A stretch of DNA of 64,000 nt from Massilia terrae (GCF_024753145.1 NZ_JANUGU010000006.1:248001-312000); one strand, 5' to 3'; positions 1-9,020 are shown, counted from the stretch's first letter. Notes: generated from the letters alone by a model not told the origin. Translations and numbers: made by a program.

Positions 1-827
1 GCCATGCCGGCCGCCATCGGCACTTCGGCCCCGCCATCGACGCCGTCCACTTCGCCCATCACCGTGACCACCGGATCGCTGAAGAAGGGCACCGAGCGCG
101 GACCCAGCCCCGAGCGGTGCAGGATGCGCGGGCTGCCCACGCCGCCGCCGGCCAGCACCACCAGCGGCGCCTTGATCTGTTTGCGGGCACCGTCCACGAT
201 GACTTCGACCCCGACGGCGCGGCCATGCTCCACCAGCACACGCTCGACCCGCGCGCGCTCCAGCAGCCGTGCGCCATCGCGACAGGCCTCGTCCAGGAAA
301 TCGCGCGCGGTCCACTTGGCGCCGAAGGGACAGCCGTAGACGCAGCGCCAGCAGCCGGCGCGGCAGGCTTGCGGACGGATCATCTTGTCCAGCTTGCGCC
401 AGTCGAGCGACAGCGCCTGCGCCGCGTCCATCATGCGATGCGCCATCGGGCCGATCAGCGCATCCGGCAGCGGCGCCATCGGCAGCTCGGCGCGCAGCTC
501 GTCCAGCGCCGGCTGCAGGTCGATGCCGTGGGCCGCGAACTTTCCAAGCGGCGGCGGCGCGGCGGTGGCGAAGTTGAGCGTGGAGCTGCCGCCCGCCGTG
601 ATCCCGCTTACCAGCAGCGACGCGTCGCTGTGGAAGAAGGCCCCGCGCCCGGGCACCGCCGCCATCCCCGCCATTTGCCCCAGCGTTCCCGCCACTGGCG
701 CCGCGCTGCCTTGTTCGACGACCAGCACCGACAGGCCGCGCCGCGCCAGTTCGCGCGCGACGCTGGCGCCGCCCGGGCCGCTGCCGGCGACGATGGCATC
801 GCATCGATCGTGAAGTGGGGAAGACAT
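1..827 (-). CDS. GMC-family oxidoreductase, 3' end outside window
   Basis: The gene starts at the ATG at 825-827 and stays open to the window edge, giving 275 codons of an FAD-dependent glucose-methanol-choline type alcohol oxidoreductase. An N-terminal Rossmann motif GSGPGG (about residues 15-20) is followed by a VVEQG strand end, as expected for FAD binding. A cysteine cluster with spacing C-x3-C-x2-C-x3-CP precedes FGAKW near residue 165, a pattern also met in long-chain alcohol oxidase-like GMC proteins. It lies 36 nt downstream of the first MerR-type regulator on the same strand, so it is probably in that regulator's transcription unit. The C-terminal catalytic His region is not in the window, so the substrate cannot be judged. 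Confidence 0.85.
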   Translation of the reverse strand, partial: MSSPLHDRCDAIVAGSGPGGASVARELARRGLSVLVVEQGSAAPVAGTLGQMAGMAAVPGRGAFFHSDASLLVSGITAGGSSTLNFATAAPPPLGKFAAHGIDLQPALDELRAELPMAPLPDALIGPMAHRMMDAAQALSLDWRKLDKMIRPQACRAGCWRCVYGCPFGAKWTARDFLDEACRDGARLLERARVERVLVEHGRAVGVEVIVDGARKQIKAPLVVLAGGGVGSPRILHRSGLGPRSVPFFSDPVVTVMGEVDGVDGGAEVPMAAGM

Positions 828-863
828 GGTGCGGCGATGCTAACACGCCGCACCGGCCCGCGC

Positions 864-1874
864 TCAGCCCTGCTGCCGCGCCGCGATGAGGTAGGGGATC
901 ATCTCGTCGGTCATGGCGCGGCCCTGGCGCAGCGCCGGTTCGGACTGGATCGCTTCGCGGAACAGCGGCATGGTGGCCGGATCAGGACCAAGCATATCGA
1001 CCAGCAGCGCGCTCCATTCGCGCGCCAGCTGGCGCGCCTGTCGCGTCGCCGGCGACGGGTCGGCCGCCATCTGCTCCTTGATCCGGCTGATCAGCGGCAG
1101 CCACTCGCGCGCCCGGCCCTGCTGGTGGCGCCGCATCTGGGCCACGGCGTCCGGCGGCAGGTACTTCGCGTACAAGGCCAGCTTGTGTTCGTTCATGGCG
1201 CGCAGGATGAAGGCGCGCAGCTCCTGCGTGATGCCGCTTGCGCTCTGCACCGACGGCTCGCTCTGGTGCATATTGTCCAGCTTGTGGACGAGGTCGAGGT
1301 TGCCGCCTGTGCTGCGTTCCAGCAGCTCGCTCCAGCGTATGCCCAAGGCGATCGCTTCCGGCGATTCGGGCGCGCCGCCGCGGTCCATCAGCGCTTGCAC
1401 GTCCGCGACCAGCGCGGCCCATTGCGCCTGCGTGGCATCCGACACGAAGCCGCGCAGCTGCTCCATATCCTGCTTCGAAAAATATTTGTCGTACATGGTC
1501 ATCTGCTCCAAAGTGGTTAGCCATGTGGACAGTTCCGGCGCCTCGCCGTTCACCAGCTGCGCGCGCACCAGCAGCAGCTGCTCGCGCATGCGCGTGGCTT
1601 CGTCGATCTCGCGGTCGAGCATCGCAAGCTGCTGCTCGATGATCGCCAGCGGCGAAGCGCGTTCGCTGTCCAGGTAAGCCCCGATGTCGGCCAGCGCCAT
1701 GCCGAACTTGCGCAGCGCCTGGATCTGCTGCAGGCGCGCCACGTCGTCACGGTCGTACAGGCGGTAGCCGCCATCGGAACGCGCCGAAGGCCGGAGCAGG
1801 CCGATGCTGTCGTAATGGTGGAGGGTGCGCACCGTCAACCCGGCACGCTGCGCAAGTTCACCTACCTTCAGCAT
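864..1874 (-). CDS. MerR-family regulator with TipAS-like effector domain (copy 1)
   Basis: The 336-residue protein begins with a MerR winged helix (VGELAQRAGLTVRTLHHYDS, then YRLYDRDDVARLQQI), followed by a coiled-coil dimerisation helix at about residues 75-115. The C-terminal 220 residues look like two TipAS-type antibiotic-recognition units in tandem, starting near MTMYDKYFSKQ and SGITQELRAF. TipAS domains bind small molecules and trigger promoter remodelling. It is a close paralogue of the next gene upstream; the first 70 residues are nearly identical. It has its own MerR-style promoter at 1904-1934 and is followed by the GMC oxidoreductase, its most likely target besides itself. The ligand is unknown. 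Confidence 0.9.
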   Translation of the reverse strand: MLKVGELAQRAGLTVRTLHHYDSIGLLRPSARSDGGYRLYDRDDVARLQQIQALRKFGMALADIGAYLDSERASPLAIIEQQLAMLDREIDEATRMREQLLLVRAQLVNGEAPELSTWLTTLEQMTMYDKYFSKQDMEQLRGFVSDATQAQWAALVADVQALMDRGGAPESPEAIALGIRWSELLERSTGGNLDLVHKLDNMHQSEPSVQSASGITQELRAFILRAMNEHKLALYAKYLPPDAVAQMRRHQQGRAREWLPLISRIKEQMAADPSPATRQARQLAREWSALLVDMLGPDPATMPLFREAIQSEPALRQGRAMTDEMIPYLIAARQQG

Positions 1875-1903
1875 CTGTCTTCTCCTTCTTCAAGCGTGGA
1901 CCC

Positions 1904-1934
1904 AGTCTGGAGCCTCACGTCGCGTGAGTGTCAA
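1904..1934 (-). promoter_or_regulatory. MerR-type promoter with 19-bp spacer (copy 1)
   Basis: Read on the minus strand there is a -35 TTGACA (1929-1934), exactly 19 bp of spacer (1910-1928) and a -10-like CAGACT (1904-1909). The spacer holds an interrupted palindrome CTCACG-CGA-CGTGAG. A 19-bp spacer with a dyad inside it is the hallmark of promoters twisted open by MerR-family activators. The -35 overlaps the stop codon of the upstream paralogue, and the promoter lies 30 nt before the start codon of copy 1. Confidence 0.7.
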
Positions 1935-2950
1935 GCCTTGTTTGCGATATCCATGGCGGCGTCGATGAAGGCGATCATCTCGTCCGTCATGCCACGGCCC
2001 ATGCGCAGCAGTGGTTCTTCCATGCTCAGCGCCTTGTAGCGCGCGATGATCGCGGGATCGTCGCCCAGCATATCGCGGAAGGACGCGAGCCACTGCCGCG
2101 CCAGCACCTGCGCCGCCGGCGCCGCGGGCGACACGCCGTCCTGCACCAGTCCCTTCAGCTGTTCGATCATCGGCAGCCGCGCGCGTCCCTGGGCCTGGTG
2201 GTAGCGCTGCATGCGTTCGATCACCTCCGGCGGCAGGTGCTTGCGGTAGATATCGGTCTTCAGTTCGCCCATCGCGGCGACGACGTACTGTTTGAGCTCG
2301 GGCGTGACGCCGGTCGCGCGCTGCATCTCCGGTTCGTTCTCGTGCATGCGCGAGAGCCTGAACGCGAGGAAGTGGTCGTCGTTCGCGTTGTGCGTCAGCG
2401 CCGCGACCCAGCGCTGGGCGAGCGCCTTGGCGCATTCGTCCTGCGGCGGCAGGCCGTCGTCCATGGCCTGCCGGATTTCTTCGACCAGCGAGCGCCATTG
2501 CGCCGGCGCGCCCGGATCCTGCAGCAGCGGCAGCCGCTCCTGTTCCTGCTTCGTGAAGTATTTGTCGTACATGGTCATCTGCTCCAGTGTGGTCAGCCAG
2601 GTGGCCAGTTCCGGCTGCTCGCCCTGCGCCAGCTGCGCATGCACGCGCAGCAGCTGCTGGCGCATCTGCGACGCTTCGGCGATCTGCTGGTCGAGCGAGG
2701 CGAGCTGGCGCTCGATGATCGCCAGCGGCGAGCTGTCCGGACTGTCCAGGTAAGCCCCGATGTCGGCCAGCGCCATGCCGAACTTGCGCAGCGCCTGGAT
2801 CTGCTGCAGGCGCGCCACGTCGTCACGGTTGTAGAGGCGGTAGCCGGCATCGGAACGCGCAGAAGGGCGCAGCAGCCCGATGCTGTCGTAGTGGTGCAGG
2901 GTGCGCACCGTCAGCCCGGTGCGCTGGGCCAGTTCACCAATTTTCAGCAT
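1931..2950 (-). CDS. MerR-family regulator with TipAS-like effector domain (copy 2)
   Basis: This is a 339-residue paralogue of the neighbouring regulator with the same plan: MerR helix-turn-helix (residues 1-70), coiled coil, then two TipAS-like segments starting near MTMYDKYFTKQ and TGVTPELKQY. The DNA-binding halves are almost identical between the two copies while the effector halves differ clearly, as expected of a tandem duplication that kept operator recognition and diversified ligand binding. Its stop codon overlaps the -35 box of copy 1. Its own promoter at 2981-3011 matches that of copy 1 in spacing and dyad, so each may control both genes. The ligand is unknown. Confidence 0.9.
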   Translation of the reverse strand: MLKIGELAQRTGLTVRTLHHYDSIGLLRPSARSDAGYRLYNRDDVARLQQIQALRKFGMALADIGAYLDSPDSSPLAIIERQLASLDQQIAEASQMRQQLLRVHAQLAQGEQPELATWLTTLEQMTMYDKYFTKQEQERLPLLQDPGAPAQWRSLVEEIRQAMDDGLPPQDECAKALAQRWVAALTHNANDDHFLAFRLSRMHENEPEMQRATGVTPELKQYVVAAMGELKTDIYRKHLPPEVIERMQRYHQAQGRARLPMIEQLKGLVQDGVSPAAPAAQVLARQWLASFRDMLGDDPAIIARYKALSMEEPLLRMGRGMTDEMIAFIDAAMDIANKA

Positions 2951-2980
2951 CGTTTGCTCCGTTCTTCATGCGTTGGCGCC

Positions 2981-3011
2981 AGACTGGAGCCTGACGTAAC
3001 GTGAGGGTCAA
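2981..3011 (-). promoter_or_regulatory. MerR-type promoter with 19-bp spacer (copy 2)
   Basis: On the minus strand the -35 is TTGACC (3006-3011), the spacer is exactly 19 bp (2987-3005) and the -10-like hexamer is CAGTCT (2981-2986). The spacer carries the dyad CTCACGTTACGTCAG, closely related to the one in the copy 1 promoter, so the two regulators probably recognise the same operator. Confidence 0.7.
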
Positions 3012-3012
3012 G

Positions 3013-3891
3013 CTACTTTTTCGGCAGCGCCCACTTGAGTCCCGCCGTGATGATGCGCGGCGCGACCGTCAGGTGGTCCTCATCCTCGAACACCCGGCCA
3101 TCCACCGACAGGCCGGGAAAGCGGCGCGACTTGAGCAGCGCCTCGAAGTGCTGGAGATCGCCGACCATGTCGTCATCGTCGGGCGCGGCCCGACTCGGGC
3201 GCTCCAGGCCGCCGACGGCGAAAAAGACGTGGGCCTTCAGGTCGCGATGGCTGGCCGCATAGGCCTTCTCGCGGCCCAGCATCACGCCGTTCTCGTACCA
3301 CAGGGAGGGGCTGCCCAGCACGTAGTACTCGAACATGCCGGGATCCTTGAACAGGATGTCCAGGCCGAGCAGCGACCCGTACGAGTGGCCGATGAAGATC
3401 TTGCGCCCCATGTCGACGCGGTAGTTCTTCGCGACCAGCGGCAGCACTTCGTTCGCCAGGAAGCGGCGGTAGCCGTCGCCCTCACCGTACACCGGCGCGC
3501 GTCCCGGCATGTCGGACTTGAGCGCCTTGGCGGCCCGCGCGGTCGGGGTGTAGTCGCGGTTGCGGCTGAACGTCGGCGTGTCGCCCTTCGCGTAGGACAG
3601 GCCGATCAGCACGAACTCCTCCAGCCCGGGCGGCTTGTCGCCGACGCGGCGGGCGATGCTGCGGATCAGCGGGAACGCGTAGTTTGCATCGGTGACGAAC
3701 ACCACCGGGTAGCTGCGCTTCGATGACGCATACGACGGCGGCAGGCTGACGAAGATCTGGTAATCGCGATGCAGCTCGGGCGCGCTGACATCGCGTACTT
3801 CGGTGTTGTCGAGGACATAGGGCGGCGGGCTGGCGAGGGCAGGGCCGGACAATGCAAGGCCCGCGAGCAGGGCCAGTGTGAATCGTGTCAT
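3013..3891 (-). CDS. Secreted alpha/beta-hydrolase esterase (esterase D/IroE-like)
   Basis: This 292-residue protein has an N-terminal signal peptide (MTRFTLALLAGLALSGPALA) and an alpha/beta-hydrolase fold of the putative esterase family that includes IroE/Fes-like siderophore esterases and esterase D. The nucleophile elbow is GHSYG, near residue 165; the C-terminal DEDHLTV supplies a plausible catalytic His. The ATG at 3891 is preferred over an in-frame TTG at 3906, because a GGAG Shine-Dalgarno precedes the ATG and the signal peptide then begins directly. It probably cleaves an ester in the periplasm; the substrate cannot be told. No iron-uptake genes are adjacent, so a siderophore role is not supported by context. 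Confidence 0.8.
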   Translation of the reverse strand: MTRFTLALLAGLALSGPALASPPPYVLDNTEVRDVSAPELHRDYQIFVSLPPSYASSKRSYPVVFVTDANYAFPLIRSIARRVGDKPPGLEEFVLIGLSYAKGDTPTFSRNRDYTPTARAAKALKSDMPGRAPVYGEGDGYRRFLANEVLPLVAKNYRVDMGRKIFIGHSYGSLLGLDILFKDPGMFEYYVLGSPSLWYENGVMLGREKAYAASHRDLKAHVFFAVGGLERPSRAAPDDDDMVGDLQHFEALLKSRRFPGLSVDGRVFEDEDHLTVAPRIITAGLKWALPKK

Positions 3892-4064
3892 GCGGTCTCC
3901 ATCCAAAGTGAGCAGCCATTATCGCCCACGAACAGTGCCCGTTTATCTTTCGACAAGCGCGGCAGCGCGGCTATGCGATCCGGGTCGCCGGAAATGATGT
4001 TGCACGGCGGTGTCCATACACCTGGTATGCATACCTTGCCGCTGTAGAGACCCAGCAATAAGCC

Positions 4065-4073
4065 TGCTATGAT
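4065..4073 (+). promoter_or_regulatory. Candidate extended -10 promoter of the M3 peptidase genes
   Basis: The sequence TGCTATGAT is an extended -10 element (TGn plus TATGAT) located 54 nt before the start codon of the first M3 peptidase. No convincing -35 lies at 16-18 bp, which extended -10 promoters can tolerate. This is a motif match only. Confidence 0.4.
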
Positions 4074-4127
4074 CTTGCGCGCACCCAGCCACAAGCTGGC
4101 AGCCGTCAAATCGTCGCGAAAGATCCC

Positions 4128-6248
4128 ATGAAACGTCCACACCTGCTCATCGTTGCGGCTACCCTGTCGCTCGCGTTCGCAGCACACGCCGCCCCTGCCT
4201 TCGATTCCTCGAACCCGTTCGCCAAGCCTAGCACCCTGCCGTTCCACTATCCGGCCTTCGACAAGATCAAGGACGAGCATTTCATGCCGGCCTTCGAAGC
4301 GGGCATGCGCGGGCAGTTGCGCGAGATCGCGGCGATCGCCGCCAACTCCAAGGCGCCGACCTTCGACAATACCATCGTCGCGATGGAGCGCTCGGGCCAG
4401 CTGCTGGCGCGCGTGTCGACCACGTTCTCGAACCTGCAGACCGCGAACACCAACGACAAGCTGGATGACATCGACCGCGAGATCCAGCCCAAGCTGGCCG
4501 CGCACCACGACACGATCTACCTGAACGACAAGCTGTTCAAGCGCGTGAAGACCCTGTATGAGCAGCGCGCGCGCCTGCACCTGGACGCCGAATCGGCCTA
4601 CCTGCTGGAGCGCTACCACCGCGACTTCGTGCGCGCCGGCGCCAAGCTGTCCGCCTCTGACAAGGAAAAGCTGAAGGCCTACAACAGCGAGATCGCCGCG
4701 CTGCAGTCGAAGTTCTCGCAGAACACGCTGAAGGAAGCGAATGCGTCGGCGCTGGTGGTGGACACCCGCGCCGAACTGGCCGGCCTGTCGGATGCCCAGA
4801 TCGACGCCGCCGCCGCGCAGGCGAAGAAGCGCGGCCTGGATGGCAAGTTCGTGCTGGCGCTGTCCAACACCACCGGCCAGGCCGCGCTGGCGGAACTGAG
4901 CAACCGCAGCGTGCGCGAGCGCCTGCTGGCGGCATCGCTGGCGCGCGGCAGCCGCGGCGGCGAATTCGACAACCGCGAGCTGGTGCTGCGCCTGGTGACG
5001 CTGCGCGCCGAAAAGGCCGCGCTGCTCGGTTACCCCAACTTCGCTGCCTACTCGGTCGAAACCGAAACCGCGAAAAATCCGGAGGCGATCAACAAGCTGC
5101 TGGCGGACGTGATCAAGCCGGCCGAGGCCAACGCGCACGCCGAGGCGGCCGAGCTGCAGAAGGCGATCGACGCGGAACACGGCGGCTTCCAGCTTGGCCC
5201 GCAGGACTGGGCCTACTACACGGATAAAGTGCGCGCGCAGAAGTTCGCGTTCGACGAGGGCCAGCTCAAGCCCTACTTTGAACTGAACAACGTCGTGCTG
5301 AACGGCGTGTTCTACGCGGCCAACAAGGAATTCGGCATCAGCTTCAAGGAGCGCCACGACCTGCCGGTGTACGACCCGGACGTGCGCACCTTCGACGTGT
5401 TCGATGCCGACGGCAAGCAGCTGGCGATCTTCATCATGGACTACTACGCGCGCCCGAACAAGCAGGGTGGCGCGTGGGAGAACGAATACGTCACGCAATC
5501 CAGGCTGCTGGGTAACCTCCCGGTGGTCGCCAACCACCTGAACATCCCCAAACCGCCGGCCGGCCAGCCGACGCTGCTGACCTTCGACGAAGTCACCACC
5601 GCCTTCCACGAGTTCGGCCACGCGCTGCACAGCATGTTCTCCAACGTGAAGTACCCGACCTTCGGCGGCGCCAACACCGCGCGCGATTTCGTCGAGTACC
5701 CGTCGCAGCAGAACGAGATGTGGGCCAGCTGGCCCGAAGTGCTGGCGCACTACGCCACGCATTACCAGACCGGCGCGCCGATGCCGAAGGAACTGCTGGA
5801 CAAGGTGCTGGCGACCAAGACCTTCAACATGGGTTTCGTCACCACCGAGTACACGGCCGCCGCGATCCTCGACCAGCGCTGGCACCAGCTGGCGCCGAGC
5901 CAGATTCCCGCCGACGTGCTGGGCTTCGAGGCGCAAGCGCTGAAGGACGCCGGCGCCGACTATGCGCCGGTGCCGCCGCGCTACCGCACGACCTACTTCT
6001 CGCATAGCTTCTCGCTGGGCTACTCGGCCGGCTACTACGCCTACCTGTGGAGTGAAAAGCTGGCGGCCGACACCTCGGCATGGTTCAGGGAGAACGGCGG
6101 ACTGCTGCGCAAGAACGGCGACTACTACCGCAAGATGGTGCTGTCGCGCGGCGCGTCGCAGGACGAGCTGCAGACCTACCACAACTTCCGCGGTCGCGAT
6201 GCGGACATCAAGCCCCTGCTTGAGCGCCGCGGCCTGACCGCCAACTAA
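4128..6248 (+). CDS. Periplasmic M3-family metallopeptidase (Dcp-like), copy 1
   Basis: This 706-residue zinc oligopeptidase of the M3 (thimet oligopeptidase / peptidyl-dipeptidase Dcp) family has the catalytic motif HEFGH at residues 494-498. A signal peptide ends at ...AAHA, so it acts in the periplasm, unlike cytosolic E. coli Dcp. Full length and all family blocks are present (FDEVTTAFHEFGHALH, then YRTTYFSHSFSLGYSAGYYAYLW in the C-terminal lobe). It is followed 86 nt downstream by a close paralogue of the same size, so the pair arose by tandem duplication and is probably co-transcribed. The likely role is degrading short peptides for nutrition or turnover of exported peptides. Confidence 0.93.
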   Translation: MKRPHLLIVAATLSLAFAAHAAPAFDSSNPFAKPSTLPFHYPAFDKIKDEHFMPAFEAGMRGQLREIAAIAANSKAPTFDNTIVAMERSGQLLARVSTTFSNLQTANTNDKLDDIDREIQPKLAAHHDTIYLNDKLFKRVKTLYEQRARLHLDAESAYLLERYHRDFVRAGAKLSASDKEKLKAYNSEIAALQSKFSQNTLKEANASALVVDTRAELAGLSDAQIDAAAAQAKKRGLDGKFVLALSNTTGQAALAELSNRSVRERLLAASLARGSRGGEFDNRELVLRLVTLRAEKAALLGYPNFAAYSVETETAKNPEAINKLLADVIKPAEANAHAEAAELQKAIDAEHGGFQLGPQDWAYYTDKVRAQKFAFDEGQLKPYFELNNVVLNGVFYAANKEFGISFKERHDLPVYDPDVRTFDVFDADGKQLAIFIMDYYARPNKQGGAWENEYVTQSRLLGNLPVVANHLNIPKPPAGQPTLLTFDEVTTAFHEFGHALHSMFSNVKYPTFGGANTARDFVEYPSQQNEMWASWPEVLAHYATHYQTGAPMPKELLDKVLATKTFNMGFVTTEYTAAAILDQRWHQLAPSQIPADVLGFEAQALKDAGADYAPVPPRYRTTYFSHSFSLGYSAGYYAYLWSEKLAADTSAWFRENGGLLRKNGDYYRKMVLSRGASQDELQTYHNFRGRDADIKPLLERRGLTAN

Positions 6249-6334
6249 AAGACCGGCCACAAGCCGGCTGCATCGCCGCGTGCGCGCCACCCGCGCGCAC
6301 GCGGACCAACAAAACCACACGGGAAGCAGAGACA

Positions 6335-8461
6335 ATGAACCGCAACCACCTCCTGATCGCCGCCGTCGCCATGGCCGCCGCCCAATTCGCCCACGCCGAA
6401 CCGGCCAATATGCTGCCGGCATCGAACCCCTTCGCCAAGCCGAGCACCCTGCCGTACCAGTTCCCGGCCTTCGACAAGATCAAGAACGAAGACTACGGTC
6501 CGGCGTTCAAGGAAGGCATGCGCATCCACGAGCAGGAGATCGAGGCGATCGCCGACAACAAGGCCGCGCCGAGCTTCGAGAACACCATCATCGCGATGGA
6601 GCGTTCCGGTGCGCTGCTGAGCCGCGTGCAGAGCGTGTTCTCCAACCTCCAGGGCACCAACACCAACGACGAGATGAACGCGCTGGACAAGCAGCTGGCG
6701 CCGCAGCTGGCCGCGCACAGCGACGCGATCCGCCTGAACAGCAAGCTGTACGCGCGCGTCAAGGCGCTGTACGACAAGCGCGACAAGCTGGGCCTGAACG
6801 CCGAAGACAAATACCTGATCGAGCGCTACCACACCGACTTCGTGCGCGCCGGCGCCCGGCTGTCCGATGCCGACAAGGCCAAGCTGAAGGCCTACAACGG
6901 CGAGATCGCGTCGCTGCAGACCCAGTTCGCGCAGAACGTGCTGAAGGAAGCCAACGCCTCGGCGCTGGTGGTCGATTCGCGCGAAGAGCTGGCCGGCATG
7001 TCGGACAAGGCCATCGACGCCGCCGCCGCCGAGGCGAAGAAGCGCGGCCTGGACGGCAAGTTCGTGGTCCCGGTCGTGAACACCACCCAGCAGGCGCCGG
7101 AAGCGGTGCTGACCAACCGCGCCACGCGCGAGAAGCTGCTGGCGTTGTCGCTGGCGCGCGGCAGCCACGGCGGACAGTATGACAACCGCGAGGTGGTGCT
7201 GAAGCTGGCCAAGGCGCGCGCCGAACGCGCCAAGCTGCTGGGCTACCCGAGCCACGCTGCCTACATGCTGGAAGACCAGACCGCGAAGACCACCGGCGCC
7301 GTCAACAAGCTGCTGGCCGAATTCGCCAAGCCGGCGGTGCGCAACGCGAAGAAGGAAGCGGCCGAGATCCAGAAGGTGGTCGACACCGAGCATGGCGGCT
7401 TCGCGGCCACCGCCTACGACTGGGAGTACTACACCGACAAGGTCCGCCAGGCCAAGTACGCCTTCGACCAGAACCAGCTGCGCCCCTACTTCGAGTACAA
7501 CAACGTGCTGGTCAACGGTGTGTTCTACGCCGCCGAGAAGGAGTACGGCATCACCTTCAAGGAGCGCCACGACCTGCCGGTGTATAACCAGGACGTGCGC
7601 GTGTTCGAAGTGTTCGACGCCGACGGCAAGCACCTCGCGATCTTCATGCACGACCCGTATGCGCGCTCGAACAAGCGTGGCGGCGCGTGGATGAACGCCT
7701 ACGTCAACCAGAACGCGCTGCTCGGCACCACGCCGGTGGTGGCAAACCACCTGAACATCCCCAAGCCCGCCGCCGGCGAGCCGACCCTGCTGACCTACGA
7801 CGAAGTGCGCACCATGTTCCACGAGTTCGGCCACGCGCTGCATGGCATGTTCTCGCAGGTGAAGTATCCGCGCTTCGGCGGCACCCGCGTGCCGCGCGAC
7901 TTCGTCGAGTTCCCGTCGCAGGTCAACGAGATGTGGATGGCCTGGCCGGAGATCCTGCAGCACTACGCCAAGCACTACCAGACCGGCGCGCCGATGCCGA
8001 AGGAATTGCTGGACAAGGTGTTCGCCTCGCAGAAGTTCAATGAAGGCTACCGCACCACCGAGTACCTGGCCGCGTCGATGCTGGACCAGAGCTGGCACCA
8101 GCTGGGCGCCGACCAGATCCCGGCCGACGTGCTGGGCTTCGAGGCGAACGCGCTGCACCAGGCGGGCGTAGACTTCCCGCTGGTGCCGCCGCGCTACCGC
8201 ACGACCTACTTCTCGCACGTGTTTTCGGGCGGGTATTCGGCCGGCTACTACGGCTACCTTTGGGCCGAGAAGCTGGACGCCGACACCGTCGAGTGGTTCA
8301 AGGAGAACGGCGGCCTGTCGCGCAAGAACGGCGACTACTTCCGCAAGATGCTGCTGTCGAAGGGTGGCACGATGGATGCGATGGACATGTACCGCGCCTT
8401 CCGCGGCCGCGATCCGGTCATCCAGCCGCTGCTGGAGCGGCGCGGCCTGACCAGCGAATAA
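6335..8461 (+). CDS. Periplasmic M3-family metallopeptidase (Dcp-like), copy 2
   Basis: This 708-residue paralogue of the preceding gene has a signal peptide ending near AQFAHA and the zinc motif HEFGH at residues 496-500. It aligns with copy 1 over its whole length and shares most blocks, such as the SNPFAKPSTLPY start of the mature chain and FSxGYSAGYY near the C terminus. Differences are scattered rather than clustered, which fits divergence of substrate pocket residues over time rather than recent gene conversion. A rho-independent terminator follows at 8483-8515, closing a two-gene unit. Confidence 0.93.
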   Translation: MNRNHLLIAAVAMAAAQFAHAEPANMLPASNPFAKPSTLPYQFPAFDKIKNEDYGPAFKEGMRIHEQEIEAIADNKAAPSFENTIIAMERSGALLSRVQSVFSNLQGTNTNDEMNALDKQLAPQLAAHSDAIRLNSKLYARVKALYDKRDKLGLNAEDKYLIERYHTDFVRAGARLSDADKAKLKAYNGEIASLQTQFAQNVLKEANASALVVDSREELAGMSDKAIDAAAAEAKKRGLDGKFVVPVVNTTQQAPEAVLTNRATREKLLALSLARGSHGGQYDNREVVLKLAKARAERAKLLGYPSHAAYMLEDQTAKTTGAVNKLLAEFAKPAVRNAKKEAAEIQKVVDTEHGGFAATAYDWEYYTDKVRQAKYAFDQNQLRPYFEYNNVLVNGVFYAAEKEYGITFKERHDLPVYNQDVRVFEVFDADGKHLAIFMHDPYARSNKRGGAWMNAYVNQNALLGTTPVVANHLNIPKPAAGEPTLLTYDEVRTMFHEFGHALHGMFSQVKYPRFGGTRVPRDFVEFPSQVNEMWMAWPEILQHYAKHYQTGAPMPKELLDKVFASQKFNEGYRTTEYLAASMLDQSWHQLGADQIPADVLGFEANALHQAGVDFPLVPPRYRTTYFSHVFSGGYSAGYYGYLWAEKLDADTVEWFKENGGLSRKNGDYFRKMLLSKGGTMDAMDMYRAFRGRDPVIQPLLERRGLTSE

Positions 8462-8482
8462 TCGCCCGTCCGACACAAGCAG

Positions 8483-8515
8483 CCCGCCCCGCTGGCAAAG
8501 CCGGGCGGGTTTTTC
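8483..8515 (+). terminator. Rho-independent terminator after the M3 peptidase pair
   Basis: The stem CCCGCCC (8483-8489) pairs with GGGCGGG (8503-8509) and is followed directly by a run of T residues. Confidence 0.85.
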
Positions 8516-8654
8516 GCGTTCTGAATCGGGGCGACAGCAACAACTTGAAATTATTGACCTACGGTGTTCAACACAGCGGCGTAATTGTCTTAAAATCATT
8601 GTCATGAGTGGGCGGCAGGCCTGCCGCGCCGCCCACCAACCTAGCGAGAACGCC

Positions 8655-8936
8655 ATGCCGAACCTTGATGAAGACACCCTCAAAGCCCACCTGAAGACGC
8701 TGCACCGCAGCCTGAACGAGACCGACAGCGCCGATTCGGAGCTGGAGATGCTGCTGCGCCAGCTCGACGGCGACATCCAGCGCCTGCTCGACAAGAAGGC
8801 CAACGACCCCGACCGCAACACCTACGGCCTGGCCTCGCGCGCCCAGGAGCTGACGGCCAAGTTCGCGGTGCGCCATCCGCATCTCGCGCCGACCCTGCAG
8901 GAGCTGGGCCGGATCCTGGCCAATATGGGTATCTGA
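8655..8936 (+). CDS. DUF4404 family protein
   Basis: This 93-residue acidic, helical protein matches the DUF4404 pattern: an N-terminal helix (LKAHLKTLHRSL), a middle helix with LLRQLDGDIQRLL, and a C-terminal stretch RHPHLAPTLQELGRILANMGI. The ATG at 8655 gives the family's usual length of about 90 residues; the in-frame ATG at 8604 would add 17 unrelated residues. No signal peptide or membrane segment is seen, so it is probably cytosolic. The function of DUF4404 is unknown. It lies 84 nt before the ygiQ homologue on the same strand. Confidence 0.8.
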   Translation: MPNLDEDTLKAHLKTLHRSLNETDSADSELEMLLRQLDGDIQRLLDKKANDPDRNTYGLASRAQELTAKFAVRHPHLAPTLQELGRILANMGI

Positions 8937-9020
8937 GAAAACGACAAGTTATTGATAGTTAAGCCGTTTTTCAGGCCGGGGGAGGGCCGGGGAAACGGTT
9001 TTCCGGTAAAATGCCGGCCA

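Noticed and set aside
3888..8821. Two very long minus-strand frames (about 844 and 858 codons) antisense to the M3 peptidase genes
   Set aside because: Both are shadows of the peptidase genes, lack domains and consist of Arg/Val/Gly-rich composition.
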